From Protula sp. h YS-2021 (taxonomy: Eukaryota; Annelida; Polychaeta; Sabellida; Serpulidae): a stretch of DNA of 64,000 nucleotides. The notes under the pieces are model-generated. The model had not been told where the DNA came from, did no database searches, and saw only the letters and a list, made by a program, of their open reading frames with translations. The position numbers were made by a program, and so were the translations under genes. Shown here in pieces: positions 35,462-46,075 of the stretch. Each line of letters opens with the position of its first letter. Position 1 is the first letter of the stretch. The stretch is from NCBI GenBank assembly GCA_949752745.1, contig OX457024.1, forward strand, positions 47,186,490 through 47,250,489, read 5' to 3'.

Positions 35462-36190
35462 TTTATCAGAAATCCGAAGTTTTGATCGTCTTGAGGTCCC
35501 TTCTCAGTTCTTCCGGGTTCTTGTTCAATACTATGGGATCGTCAAGAAAAACCATGACTCCAATTCCTATCCTTCTCAAAAAAGCAATCACCGGCCTTAA
35601 TAGGCTTGTAAACAATCGGGGAGCTGGGCCTAGGCCGAATGCCATGATCAGGAACTGAAAAAGTTTTCCTTTCCACCAGAATCTGAGACATTTCCTCGTG
35701 TTTCGATGCATGGGAACACTGAAATACGCGTTCTTGAGATCTAACTTCACCATGAAATCCCCCGGTTTGATCATATCCGTTAACTCCTTTAGATTTTTTC
35801 AGTTTGAAGTGTTCGTATTCACATATTTGTTTAGTTCCTTTAGATTGAATACTGGGCGCATCCCCCGTCTTTTTTCTCCCTCAGGAAAAGGTGTCCCACA
35901 AACTGCCGTCTGCTCTATCACCCTTTTCTCCAACATTTCCTTATCTCCTGCTCTATCAGTTCCTGCTCGTTTAGGCTGAATTTTGGAGACGCTCTGTCCA
36001 TTCCCGTCTGGGGTTTGTCTATCCAATCGATCTCTACTCCTGTCACTACCTGCAGGATAAACCTGTCTTTGGTAATTTTCTCCCAATTTTTCCAGAAAAT
36101 GTTTTATCCTCCCCCCTACCGGACGACTGGAGTTTAGGTACCCTAGATCTCCCAAAGCTACAGCTAACGCTTCCTGCTTTATCTGAAGTT
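35098..36190 (-). pseudogene. DIRS reverse transcriptase
   Basis: On -, VGGRIKHFLEK opens the domain, followed after frame changes by RPVFNLKELNKYV, DFMVKLDLKNAYFSVP (motif A), CLRFWWKGKLFQF, MAFGLGPAPRLFTSLL and VMVFLDDPIVL. The catalytic pair is present as FLDD near 35535-35555, where many relatives have Y-L-D-D. A further frame holds EYLGMVINS and SVRELAKLVWRL with LPTPLHYRHL. At least two frameshifts break the gene. Confidence 0.88.
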
Positions 36191-37389
36191 TTTGATACAT
36201 GCCTAGTAACCCTCTCGGTTGTGGTATGGGAGGTAGGTTTCTTATTTCTACTGGCATTTGAACTTCCAACTGTCGTAACCTGGAACTTAACTCCGTTGAA
36301 CCAACGACACTTAACTGTCGAGTACCTGGATCTATAAGTCGTGGACGGTCGATACTCCCCACGGCCTCTGCCGCGAAAGCCGTCCCTGCTTCCCCGCACG
36401 CTGTCCCTGCCAAATCTCTCGTTGAGCGAACGGCCCCCAGCTTGGGAAATTCTAACCGAGGGCCCTGAGAGAAAGGGCCGTCTACTTGGCCTAAAGCTAG
36501 TCGGAGCCAGTGCTTTCTTGAGTTCTCTTTTCTCTTTCTTGCGTTTCACTAAATCAAACAGAGTTTTATCGAACCCACGAGCGAACAACTCCGTATTACC
36601 AGCGTTTAATTGCTGAACAAACAGCTTCTGGGCTTTCTTGGAGCTGCCCATAATCGATGAAAGTATAGGCCACCTCCTGTGGAAATTAATGGCCACATTT
36701 ACTTGCTCCAGAGCTATAATCATTTTCTCAAAGAGCCTACACATATCAGGCATCGACATGGAGGAATAGTTTTCGTCCCGGTTGCTCTTGTCCATTTCTT
36801 TCCAGGCCATAATCACTGGAGCCATAGCCTTCATAAAGGCGGTCTGTACTTTGGCAAGGTTTCTGTCGTTCTTAAGCGTCTTCGCATCGCTTTCGAACAT
36901 GTCCGCGAACTCCTCATCAAGTTTAGGGACCTTCAAGGCGTCTTCCCATGGGGATATCAATATCCTCCAAAACCGGCCCATGTTCTCTTCGTTAAGAAAC
37001 GTAGTAAAATGCTTCGACAAAAACTTCCTAAGATGGGTCGAGAGAACTAGGCCAGACTGATCCGCAGTGGGATCAAACATGTTGAAATCGTCCTCCGAGC
37101 TATCGGTGTCCGGTTTAGCACGTTTACCAGAATTTATTTTCCGCTTGAAACACTCGTCCTCGGAATCTGACGAGAAATCGCTATCGGAATCAGGTTTTCC
37201 CCGTTTAGAGGATTCACCCCGTTTGCTGTCGGTTGCTTTTGTCGAGTGACTATGTGTGTTTAATGCCGAATGGCTAGGTTTACCCGTACGTTTAGAAGGC
37301 GATTCGCCTCGAGGCCCGGGTTTCGTTTTATAACTTTCTGCATTTTCAACATATGCCGAATGGCTACCAATTTCATGATCTGATTCCAT
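36046..37389 (-). CDS. DIRS gag-like protein
   Basis: Uninterrupted 447-aa frame at the 5' end of the element. The N-terminal 110 residues are charged and Ser/Asp/Lys-rich (DSDSDFSSDSEDE). The middle is helical-looking (FLSKHFTTFLNEENMGRFW, FEKMIIALEQVNVAINFHRR), and the C-terminal third is Arg/Gly-rich (GRDSVRGSRDGFRGRGRGE), suited to nucleic-acid binding. Position and composition fit the DIRS ORF1/gag; I see no zinc knuckle. It overlaps the start of the polymerase frame by over 100 bp. Confidence 0.75.
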   Translation of the reverse strand: MESDHEIGSHSAYVENAESYKTKPGPRGESPSKRTGKPSHSALNTHSHSTKATDSKRGESSKRGKPDSDSDFSSDSEDECFKRKINSGKRAKPDTDSSEDDFNMFDPTADQSGLVLSTHLRKFLSKHFTTFLNEENMGRFWRILISPWEDALKVPKLDEEFADMFESDAKTLKNDRNLAKVQTAFMKAMAPVIMAWKEMDKSNRDENYSSMSMPDMCRLFEKMIIALEQVNVAINFHRRWPILSSIMGSSKKAQKLFVQQLNAGNTELFARGFDKTLFDLVKRKKEKRELKKALAPTSFRPSRRPFLSGPSVRISQAGGRSLNERFGRDSVRGSRDGFRGRGRGEYRPSTTYRSRYSTVKCRWFNGVKFQVTTVGSSNASRNKKPTSHTTTERVTRHVSKTSDKAGSVSCSFGRSRVPKLQSSGRGEDKTFSGKIGRKLPKTGLSCR

Positions 37390-37564
37390 TTCCGAATGGC
37401 TGTTTTACCTTTTAAAAGCAATATTCCGTTTTGATTGCGTTAAAAACCTAAGATTTTCTAAGATTCTAACTTTTGTTTTAGAAATACATGCGTATCCAAT
37501 GAGATCAAATGAGGAGAGGAAATCGAATCTCTGAACGGCTATGTGCATAGTGGTGGTGAGGAGA

Positions 37565-37602
37565 AAGCAGTGTTAGACCTTACGTAGGATCAGGAAGTAA
37601 AA
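37565..37602. repeat. Inverted terminal repeat, right arm
   Basis: Partner of 33572-33609; core AGTGTTAGACCTTACGTAGG. The outer sequences beyond the two arms do not match. Confidence 0.92.
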
Positions 37603-37861
37603 GTAACCTCACAAGCCCGCCTCATCAACAAGTATTTTTCCCCTTTCGAACGTTCCTTCTTATTTTTGTCAGTTCAAGGGAAGTAACTCATTCCAACTCA
37701 AATCGCGAAATAACAACGCAACAAATACACAAATGGCGTAATTATATGGCATTTGTAATTAGATGACGTTTCGTTTTCAGGCTGCGCTGTAAATATCGTC
37801 ACAGTAATAACTCATGTATCGATTCTGAGGACGGTTGCAGTTCATTGAGACCCACTTTCTC

Positions 37862-38150
37862 TTCGTTTTCAACATGTTTGTAGAGGGGCTGTCTCCCCCT
37901 CCTCCAGTATATTTACCCCTCCCCCCCCCCACGAACGCGTTTGCTGTAAATGTATTTTGATATTATTTGTTCGTGTGAGTAAATGGACTCTATTAAACTG
38001 TACAAAACGATCTTAAACTACTTTATTGGCTAAATTCAACACAATTCAAACAAAAATATGAAAAAGGCATGCTACATCATGCTGTTGTCTCAAATCTGGT
38101 AGAAAAGCGTGAAATTGGGATTCATGTTGGACAAAAAAATGCTAAGGGGA
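37862..38150 (-). repeat. Tail copy of the Ginger1-like family
   Basis: Aligns with 40410-40690 in the same orientation (CAGTATATTT.CCCC, GTAAATGTATTTTGATATTA, TAAACTGTA.AAAAC.ATCTTAAAC, GCATCATGCTGTT.TCTCAAA). It lacks the integrase exon. The C run at 37918-37930 corresponds to the terminal C/G tract. Confidence 0.65.
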
Positions 38151-38203
38151 CCTTTTTGAATTTGAATCTTTAATACTGAATCCGGGACAAAAGGGCCCTG
38201 CCC

Positions 38204-39552
38204 AAAAGGGACCCTAACGTAACGGCCCCAAGTAGAAAGGCGGACATTTGGGCCCGGCAAAAATAAAAAATTACTTAATAATTAATTATAAAATTATTAT
38301 TTTTCTCAAGAAAATACTCATAGTCTACTCAAATATTACTCCAGAAAATGCGGTGGAATTCCCTAGCTTAATCTTCACTACAGATGCTCTTGAATGCAAA
38401 TTCTTTAATTATTTATAGGATAATCATACTTGAAGTCTTTTTGTGTAAGATGTGCTAATCAGTTCCTGATTTACTCAACGGGCTGAGGGATTATCGTTAT
38501 CCTAATCCAAGGAATTATTTTGCTTATTAGTTCCCTCATTGATGCCATTGTTCAGCAGATCTCTTAGGAATTACTGCTTTTGAAGTCGCGTTGTGCAGCT
38601 GGTTGAAACCTTACTGTGGATTTCAAAGATTATTCAGAGCAATAAAGGCAAACCAACACTCTGTTGTGGTGGTTTCATGTATGTGCAGAAATGCACGTTA
38701 AACTGCACACACTGCTAAGGCGGAATAACGACATGGGTGAACTTCGGCGACGCTCAAGATGCAAAAGAGCACAACCATAATATTTGCATCGCCGAAGTAT
38801 AAGCTGCCAAAGCAAAAGCAATTCTCAAAAAAATGGCAAACAATTCACAAGACAAGCCAAGTGTCCTGGTGGCGCCACCGCGCTCTGATGCACTGAACGA
38901 GGTAAAGAAGAAGCAATGAAAAAGCTGATTCGACGCAAGCGTGCATCCAACGCCCCACCAGTTCCTGGTCGCGTGGATACAAGAGTTGGGATTAGCTGTA
39001 CGCTACCAGAATGACAAAGGGTTCAAGCTGCTTGCAGGAAAAGGGGCATGTTGCTATTGAGATGCGAAGAATGCCACCAAGATTTCCTCCCGGTTATGGA
39101 ATGTCCACTACACAACCCTGCACGACGAGGCGAGGATGAGTAATCAAAGTAAGGGTGGAATAACTGCTTTTTGCACACCGTAGGATACGTCCACCCCTCG
39201 ATTTGGGCCTTCATTGTTGCCATTAAGAAACATGACTGCACCGTGAGAACCTTGATTCAGCAAGATTTGAGCGGCGATCTACCCAGGCGATGCACAGAAT
39301 TTCAGCAACGCCTAAAGACTTTGTGCCAAAAACTATGTAGATCGAAACCGTAGCAGTATTTTCATACTTGTGAAAACGAGTGAAATGAGACTGATTGTGT
39401 TTTGAACTTATGCGGATCAGACCGTGGCAGTGTTTTATGGTTGAGAAAATACCGGAAATAGAAATAAAAAATTGCTTAAACTTTGTCTTTTTAATATTGT
39501 TTCAAAAAATGTTCGCCTTTTCACTTACGGGCGTTATGTCCGGGTTCCTTTT
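38204..39552 (+). mobile_element. MULE-type transposon relic with inverted ends
   Basis: The left end 38204-38249 and right end 39508-39552 are imperfect inverted complements: AAAAGG.ACCC..AC.TAACG.CC..AAGT..AAAGGCG.ACATTT. A MULE transposase relic lies between them on +. AAAAGGG.CC words recur in the left end, so this end also looks word-iterated. Confidence 0.68.
38751..39353 (+). pseudogene. FLYWCH/MULE transposase relic, core deleted
   Basis: On +: HNHNICIAEV, a stop, then AAKAKAILKKMANNS (the end of a FLYWCH finger and following helix), later IQELGLAVRYQNDKGFKLLAGK, SRLWNVHYTTLHDEARMSNQ, and TVGYVHPSIWAFIVAIKKH with TLIQQDLSG and FQQRLKTLC. The C-terminal HPSIW..I..IK block is shared with MULE relics at 7.4 and 43.7 kb. 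The catalytic core with TDFE is missing. Several stops. Confidence 0.75.
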
Positions 39553-40396
39553 GCGCGGATTTTAATTTTGAATTTTCACTTATCCCATGTCTGAGAACAA
39601 TTCTTTGTTAAAATAATTTTAAAAATTGATATCAAAATTAGACAACTGCTTCCGGATGTTCAAAGCTTTGTTTCTCATTTTGTTAAATTAATAATTGCTT
39701 AAAATTATCTTAATTAAAATTGTAATGACAATTTCTTCAAAGGGATTACACAGCCTTTAGAGGAATCATTTAACAGCTAGACATATAAGTGCAACTATTT
39801 GTGCGGTCGTTCCTCAGGCTTCAGGCGCTTCTTCTATAGGCCTAGGATTATATGGGCTTAAGTGAGAAATTCAGCTCGCCGATCGATGTACTTTAGGGTT
39901 CGGAAAACGGGACTAAAATGTTCTGAAATTTGACCCTGCTTTCGTCGCTTCTTTGAAAGTATGAACAGTTAACAGGTTATTTCTCTTTGAATTCAAGCTA
40001 TAGCTGATTTTTGTGAGGAACAAGTCAATAGAAAGAAAGAGGGCTGAGTTTGTATAAAGCGACCAGACCAACGTCTCTGACAGCGACCTGAAATTTTCGG
40101 GAACATAACTTATGTCGACAACAGCATTCGCTGTCTGAGAATATGTTTTGCATGTAATGTTTAAATATAGACATCTGCTTCAGGAAAGGATCATATTTGT
40201 GCATGTTTTCAAATTCGAGTTGCATTTTTGAATCCGCGATATTTGGACCAGAGACAATTGGGCCAGCCACATTTGTTTCCGCGTTTGGTTCAAGAATCTA
40301 TATTTTAAACAGCGCCATCCTGCGTTTAGGACTCCTTTTAAATAAAAAATCAAGAACATGCATGATGACCAATATCTAAGTTAGTCCTTTCCCCTT
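39553..40396. other. Gene-free stretch
   Basis: No supportable gene or clear repeat. Confidence 0.4.
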
Positions 40397-40734
40397 CCGT
40401 TGTAACAGCTTATCCGGGGGGGGGGGAAGCTATACCAGGCTATCCAGTATATTTGCCCCCGCTTTTGCGTGTAAATGTATTTTGATATTATTTGTTCATG
40501 TGAATAAATGGAATCAATTAAACTGTATAAAACTATCTTAAACACTTTATTTATTAAACTTCAGCATAATTCAAACAAAAATATAAAAAAGGAACCCGAA
40601 AAACAACGAAACATTAAACTCTAATATCTATGCTGCATCATGCTGTTCTCTCAAATCTGGTAGATAGGCGTTCGTGATGGACAAATAAATCGTCTTAGTC
40701 TTACTAGTGCTTGTTAATGAGAAAGAGGTCTTAC

Positions 40735-41030
40735 CCTTTGGATATAGAATAAGCTCTGATCCTTGAGCAGAAAGTTCTCTGTATTCCACTTAATATCCTT
40801 TTTGGCATTTTTAGATAGCCCAGGTGAATACTTCTGATTGCTAAGATAATCGTAAATAACATCCACATTATCCAAGAAGCGTTTGTTGTACGTTCAACTT
40901 TATCTTCTATTTTGAAAGCGATACCAGGTGATGAAAAAGCTTTCAATTTATACTTAACGTCAGGAGTAATCCTACTACCGCAACTTAAAATTACCCGAGA
41001 TTTCTTATCTAGCTGTTTTAATCGCCTGTT
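40735..41030 (-). pseudogene. Integrase-type N-terminal exons of the Ginger1-like element
   Basis: On -: block 1, RRLKQLDKKSRVILSCGSR followed by a degenerate splice donor (TTAAGTATAAATTG, where 32.5 and 56.9 kb have GTAAGTATAAATTG). Block 2, DNVDVIYDYLSNQKYSPGLS then KNAKKDIKWNTENFLLKD and QSLFYIQKG, followed by GTAAGACC as a donor. The Y-x-x-x-x-Y-P-x-x-x-K pattern followed by a phenylalanine and K(D)..L.Y resembles the segment before the zinc finger in Gypsy/Ginger1 integrases. Similarity is short, so this is inference supported by the element's ends. Confidence 0.5.
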
Positions 41031-41307
41031 ACAATACATAAATAAAAATTAGAATAAACAGGTGTGGATTCGTTTCACTTCAATACAGCGGCAATGTGAT
41101 TGCCATTGGTAAATGCGATGGAGATTAAACAATAAGATTAATCTTACTGCTTTTGGTGATGACAGAGTCGGATTTTACAAAGAGGATAAAGACGAATTGC
41201 AATTGTACCTTTGATTCAGCAGCAGAAAGAAAAATAAATGTAGAGAAATAGGGAGAGGTAGAATGGGTGGGGGAGGGAGATGGTGAACAGCCAACAGAAA
41301 GAAAAAA

Positions 41308-41549
41308 GCGAAAAAAATACCTGGAGCTATCCTGGGAGGGGGGGAAGCTGAACAGTCGGCAATAAATACGAGGTGCGGGAGATAGACTAGGGTACTGCAC
41401 ACGTGTACTGAGGTCCCTTACTGACATAAAGCGAAAAAATACCTGGAGCTATCCTGGGAGGGGGGAAGCTGAACAGTCGGCAATAAATACGAGGTGCGGG
41501 GAGATAGACTAGGGTACTGCACACGTGTACTGAGATCCCTTACGGACAG
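41308..41549. repeat. 123-bp tandem duplication
   Basis: Unit GCGAAAAAA...CCTTACTGACA at 41308-41430 is repeated at 41431-41549 with few changes, including AGCTGAACAGTCGGCAATAA and GATAGACTAGGGTACTGCAC in both. Confidence 0.9.
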
Positions 41550-42800
41550 TATGCTCTCTGGATGGGTAGAATCTGTGCTATGCGCGTATAAATTGCATAT
41601 TCAGTGCCCATTTAATTTGGCAAACATTTTGTGCAGTCGTCCACTAAAACATCCACTGTGTGTGATCTCGTTTTTACACTCTGTGTTCTATGTAAAACTC
41701 GGCACAAGTATGGAATGCAACAGGCCTAAACACAGAAAAATATACCAATTACAAGTATGATGACAAAAAACAACATGCTTCTCACATAAGACAGAAAACA
41801 CTGTCTACATTAAAAATTATCTTGTGACATTCTCACTTTCTGGCTGTTTTTCTATAATGTACACCACATTATTTTTATTGATTACTTTGTTTTATTTACA
41901 CGGTCAGTAATATCGTAAACCTCTGAATTTTGACACAGAGTAATCCTTTCATGAAGCACTCAAATGGCTGACTTGTACACTTTCACGAGCGATATCACGG
42001 TAACTAAGCTTCCCATATAGATTTTACTTTGCTGTTATGTGTTATCTCTACACATTTATATTCCATGATTATATCATATTCTTAAACCAAGTGTTATCCA
42101 GTAAACTGTAGTTCGAGCTTGCAAAAACATGCAAAAACTGATCTTTTCATGAATATGAAGCAGACATCAGTTTATCATATGAACTAATTTAGGTCGTTAC
42201 TATGCTTTGTAAAGTAAAACGCTACCTTTGTATTTAGAACGTCGCAAATGAAATAAGGCGATGTTGTGTCACGTATTTTAAAGACAGTGGGTGTTCCTAT
42301 AAATTACTATCTTCTGTTATGCACAATTATTGGTGCGGGTATACAGGAAGGATGCCGCTTCACAATGAGTAGCAAAGCTTTTTTCTAGAAAGGCTTTGCA
42401 AAAAAGCTTCTTACAAAGATTTTAGAATCAGAAAGAACATTGGCCTATTTGCAAAGGAAAACCGAACTAAAATCATACTGAAAGTTATAAAAATTCTGCT
42501 CGAAGGCAGAAAGTGATTATATATTTTTTATTTAATATAGTGCTCAATATTTCGCCTTTGAAAAATAGGTTCTGGTTCGGAAGCATCTTTCATTAATCTC
42601 CACATGCACGTAATTTTATTTTGCCAAATATTTGAGTGATTGAAATCAGGTCGATGTCAGTATTACTCGTAGATTGCAAATTTTCGGGTGCAAATTAGCT
42701 GTTTTATCATAAATGCCATATATAAAAGAAAACGTGTCGTTTTCTTGTCAAATTCTTTCAGACTTTTATAGTATAATTTGCTGGTTGTACATACCAGTTT
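41550..42800. other. Gene-free stretch with one dispersed repeat
   Basis: No gene seen. 42368-42580 is the partner of the low-identity repeat at 8605-8800. Confidence 0.4.
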
Positions 42801-43439
42801 GCAACGGTCACTTTGCCAACGACCATTTTGCCAATCTCCATTTTGCCAACATGCCCCTTCTATTTTGCCAAGTTTCATTTTGCCAACAAAATAATATTTT
42901 GCAGAATTTAATGTTTAAGAGAGCATATTTTCTGGGTCGATTTTATACCTGAAGTCATGAACTAGGGATGCAAGTTAGATTCCACGCTTCCATGGATTCT
43001 GAGTCATGGATTAGGGGGATTCACAAATATTTTTCAAGTCGTGTCTGCACTCGATTCAGCACCTGAGGTCAACAATTAGGGATGTGGATTCGCGAATATT
43101 TTAAGTCGTGTCTGCATTCGATTCAATACCTGAGGTCAACGATAAGGGATGTAATGTCGAATTTATATATAAGTATGGAACAAACCAGCAATGAATCATA
43201 TGAAAAAATGAAATTCCTACTACAAGTCGTGTGCCTAGAAGATCATATGCATACTAAAAAGTTGCAAGTCGGGACTGGATTCGATGGTGTTGCGTCAAGC
43301 GATCCAGTCATAAGTCTACCAGTTCAGTGACCACCGATGTCAAAATTACAAGTCGTCCAGTAGCAATTCTTGTCAGTGATATTGAACGCGCTTCGGCTTC
43401 GGTACGATTCCAAAAGTTAGTCTTTCTGACTCTTATTAA

Positions 43440-43665
43440 CTTTTAGTAATAATACTATTAATAATAATAGTAATAATAATAGTAATAATAATAGTAATGA
43501 TAATAGTAACAAATTATAATAAATAAATAGAAAATATATAATAGGTTGTAAAAAGATATTAAGTCAGTCCTCAAATCAGATTTGATTTAAATGTTAGACG
43601 TTAATAATGATAACAATGATCATGATAATAATAATAGTAATAATAATACTGATAAATTTTATAAT
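43440..43665. repeat. AATAATAGT-type simple repeat
   Basis: Interrupted array of AATAATAGTAAT words with GATAATGAT variants, in two blocks, within the MULE-like element. Confidence 0.85.
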
Positions 43666-43689
43666 TTTATTATGTTACAGGAACAGGTG

Positions 43690-43970
43690 ACGCTCAGCCA
43701 ACCAACCACCCGCTCCTCGATTGCGTCGCATTCAGAGAACGTTTACGAGGACGAACAATCTCTATAGCCATCCGACGTTCTTTACCGCGCTTTTGGCGCT
43801 CCGTGAAGATCCCGCACTTGTTTGTGTGAAAATTGCGCAGGAACGCCATGGGACAGCCACCGAAGAAAAGAGTACGCAGTGCGTACGCAGAACTACAGAA
43901 GCGCTTAGAACCCTTTGCGCAATTGACAGATCTGGATCCAAAACACTGGAAGACTTTTTAAGGTGTGTTA
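43690..43970 (+). pseudogene. MULE transposase C-terminal relic
   Basis: Preceded by TTATTATGTTACAG, a splice-acceptor-like sequence. One frame gives REDPALVCVKIAQERHG; a one-base shift then gives GQPPKKRVRSAYAELQKRLE, matching the end of FLYWCH/MULE transposases (V.IAQ..G.PPKKR...YAELQ.RL). The preceding HPLLDCVAF may be the HPSIW block. Short and frameshifted, so the family call is moderate. Confidence 0.55.
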
Positions 43971-44589
43971 GGTTGGGGCGATGATTTATGAAGTTGAAAC
44001 TTTGTGCAAATTCCTGTTTCACAGCAGTAGTCAGGAGTAAAAATTGACAGTAGATTAGGAAATTATTTGATGTAAAGTACAAGTACTGATTTAAATTTGA
44101 CAGTAGGTTAGTCAGATAGTTTGCGATTTAGAATTATTCCTGAGTATAATTTGTCATGGAATAAACTTGCTGTGTAAGGATTAGTGTTGATTAAGAATGA
44201 TGATGTCAGAAAAGTATTCAATTGAGATGGTAAAATGCGTGAATATGGACTCTGATATCGTTCAATATATTACTGTGTATCTTCTTTCGGTATTTTTTCA
44301 TTAATTTTTCCATAAAGAAAAAATATTGTTTCTTTGGCTAAATGGAAATTGACCAAATGGTCCAATTGTGTTGGCAAAATGGATATTGGCAAAATAGCAA
44401 TTGGCACATTGCTCTTTGGCAGAGAATCGTTGGCAAAACCACCCAATTTAATGCAAGCTATATTAAAACACCACACAGACATTTGTCAAATTTAATTTTC
44501 AATGTATTAGCTTAAGATGACAGTAGCCACCTTACTAATAGGTATTTGTAGGTGCAGATCCAATTAAAATGTCTAGTTGACATACAAAG

Positions 44590-45408
44590 GCATCTCGACA
44601 ATATGCCTATCCACAATACGCCTGGCGACACTTGGGCTTTTATGCGCGTTGTGACAATTAGCCTCGCGATAATTTACCTACAATGTTAAGTGTGTCGATT
44701 CGCCTGAGTTTTTAAACTTTACATTTAGACTTTTTCAGATGCTCATGTATTTACTCATCCAAAAAGTTCCGGAGTTCAGGCAATTCGCATCAACTCGAGA
44801 TAACCTAAAGAAGTACTTTGGAGTTGTATTATTTCAGAGCTACTCTATAAAAAAAGAAGCAAGACATAAACAAAGTCATATTCCGTCATTGTCACTAGAA
44901 ACATATCTTAATCCGAGGATCCTTCCGTGTCAGTAAATAAGAAAACAGGTGGATTGCAGAATAATCAAAACAATTTTGAAAAGGAGATAATTAGAAAGAG
45001 AACAGGGAAACTACACGTTTTACACCATCTTTTTTAACAAAACAAAAATCGCCTTTCTCATCCCTTTGTATGATTATGCGAATTGTCGCACTTTTCAATT
45101 CAGGCGAATCGTCTCCAGGAGACTCTTCGCCAGGTCTGTTGTCGCTAAGTGTATTATCATAGGGCGAATTGTCGCCAGGTCTGTTGTCACTAAGTGTATT
45201 ATCATAGGGCGAATTGTCACCAGGCCTGTTGTCGCTAAGTGTATTATCATAAGGCGAATTGTCGCCAGGTCTGTTGTCGCTAAGTGTATTATCATAGGGC
45301 GAATTGTTGCCAGGTCTGTTGTCGCTAAGTGTATTTTCATAGGGCGAATTGTCGCCAGGCCTGTTGTCGCTAAGTGTATTATCACAGGGCGAATTGTCGC
45401 CAGACCTG
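44590..45408. mobile_element. Foldback element with iterated GCGAATTGTCGCC words
   Basis: Words such as CAGGCGAATCG and GTCGCCAG occur directly in the array at 45079-45408, and inverted (CGATTCGCCTG, CTGGCGAC, CAATACGCC) at 44590-44712. The 370 bp between has no gene. This is the same architecture as the TTTTGCCAA and GTGGCC elements. Confidence 0.55.
45125..45408. repeat. 45-bp tandem repeat, about six copies
   Basis: Unit GGGCGAATTGTCGCCAGGTC continuing TGTTGTCGCTAAGTGTATTA plus TCATA, 45 bp, so it stays open as 15-aa repeats on both strands (for example IVARSVVAKCIIIGR). I treat the open frames as a by-product of the period, not a gene. Confidence 0.92.
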
Positions 45409-45529
45409 TTTTCCCGGATTCCACTACAGAGTGTTACTCAAAAAGCTCAAAACACTTAATGCAAGTAACAAACAAATTTTCTGTTGAATACTGTCAAGTG
45501 TACACTACGACACACTATGGATAATAAGG

Positions 45530-46075
45530 AACCTTTTCTTGACGATGTACAAGGATAGTAAGAAACATTTACTTTACGAAACAAAGAGGGTATGAAACAC
45601 TAAATTTTAAAATACACCATAACACAAAGGAAGGCTTACTTTGCAATATATAAAGGCATAAGAAACCTTTACTTTACGTTGTACAAGGACAGCCTGGAAC
45701 TGTTACTTTACGAGACACGAGGGCAGTAAAAAATACTTACTTCATGGTGCAAAAAGACATGAAACTGTTTCTTTACAAAAAGACCAGGGAACTATTACTT
45801 TACAATACAGCAGAACAGTAAATAATATTGGCTTTATGATACATAAGGAGAGTAAGAGCGTTTAGTTTATCGTAATTAAGGAGAGTAGGGTCGTTTACAC
45901 ACAAGGGTAGTAAACACAAGGACAATGCGAAACTGTTACTTTACGATACGATGAGGGTATATATGTTAATTCACGAAGCACAAATACGTTGAAGAACGTT
46001 TACTTTACGACATACAAGGACAACAAGGAAGTTTTTTTACGCTGCACAAAAAATAAGGAAGCTTTACTATGGGGA
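45530..46075. repeat. Degenerate satellite, GTTTACTTTACGA words
   Basis: The word (GAAAC)(T)GTTTACTTTACGA followed by A.ACAAGGACAG recurs roughly every 35-60 bp, at least eight times, with much divergence. Confidence 0.65.

Larger units (their letters stand above)
33572..37602 (-). mobile_element. DIRS-like tyrosine-recombinase retrotransposon with inverted terminal repeats
   Basis: Bounded by 38-bp inverted repeats (33572-33609 and 37565-37602; core AGCAGTGTTAGACCTTACGT) that match with one mismatch. On -, the order is gag-like frame, reverse transcriptase, RNase H, linker, tyrosine recombinase. Inverted ends plus a recombinase in place of an integrase define DIRS-type elements. The element is about 4.0 kb and only lightly decayed: gag is open, pol is in several frames. 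Confidence 0.9.
40401..41549 (-). mobile_element. Ginger1-like DNA transposon, longest copy
   Basis: The left boundary is CCGT (40397-40400) followed by TGTAACAGCTTATCC, a C/G tract, and a tail colinear with 7200-7350 and 37.9-38.15 kb. On - it carries exon-like blocks (41025-40960 and about 40885-40735) and, further 5', the CTGTTCAGCTTCCCCCC words shared with 32.1 and 56.5 kb. The outer end near 41.53 kb is blurred by a 123-bp tandem duplication. CCGT is one of two reported Ginger1 target tetramers. No catalytic DDE core is visible. Confidence 0.65.
42806..44441 (+). mobile_element. MULE-like element with ends made of repeated TTTTGCCAA words
   Basis: The left end (42806-42890) contains five copies of CATTTTGCCAA(C/T)-like words. 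The right end (44333-44441) contains the same words inverted (TTGGCAAAAT). The segment ATTTTGCCAATCTCCATTTT at 42825 onward has its near-exact inverted match at 44369-44395, and the outermost TTTGCCAACGA also pairs. Inside lies a MULE C-terminal relic. No target duplication was resolved. Confidence 0.7.

Noticed and set aside
34803..35600. Open frame of 265 codons on + inside the DIRS element
   Set aside because: It is antisense to the reverse transcriptase and RNase H, whose motifs are clear on -.
45125..45408. CRISPR-like regular array
   Set aside because: Units are contiguous 45-bp repeats without variable spacers, in an animal genome.
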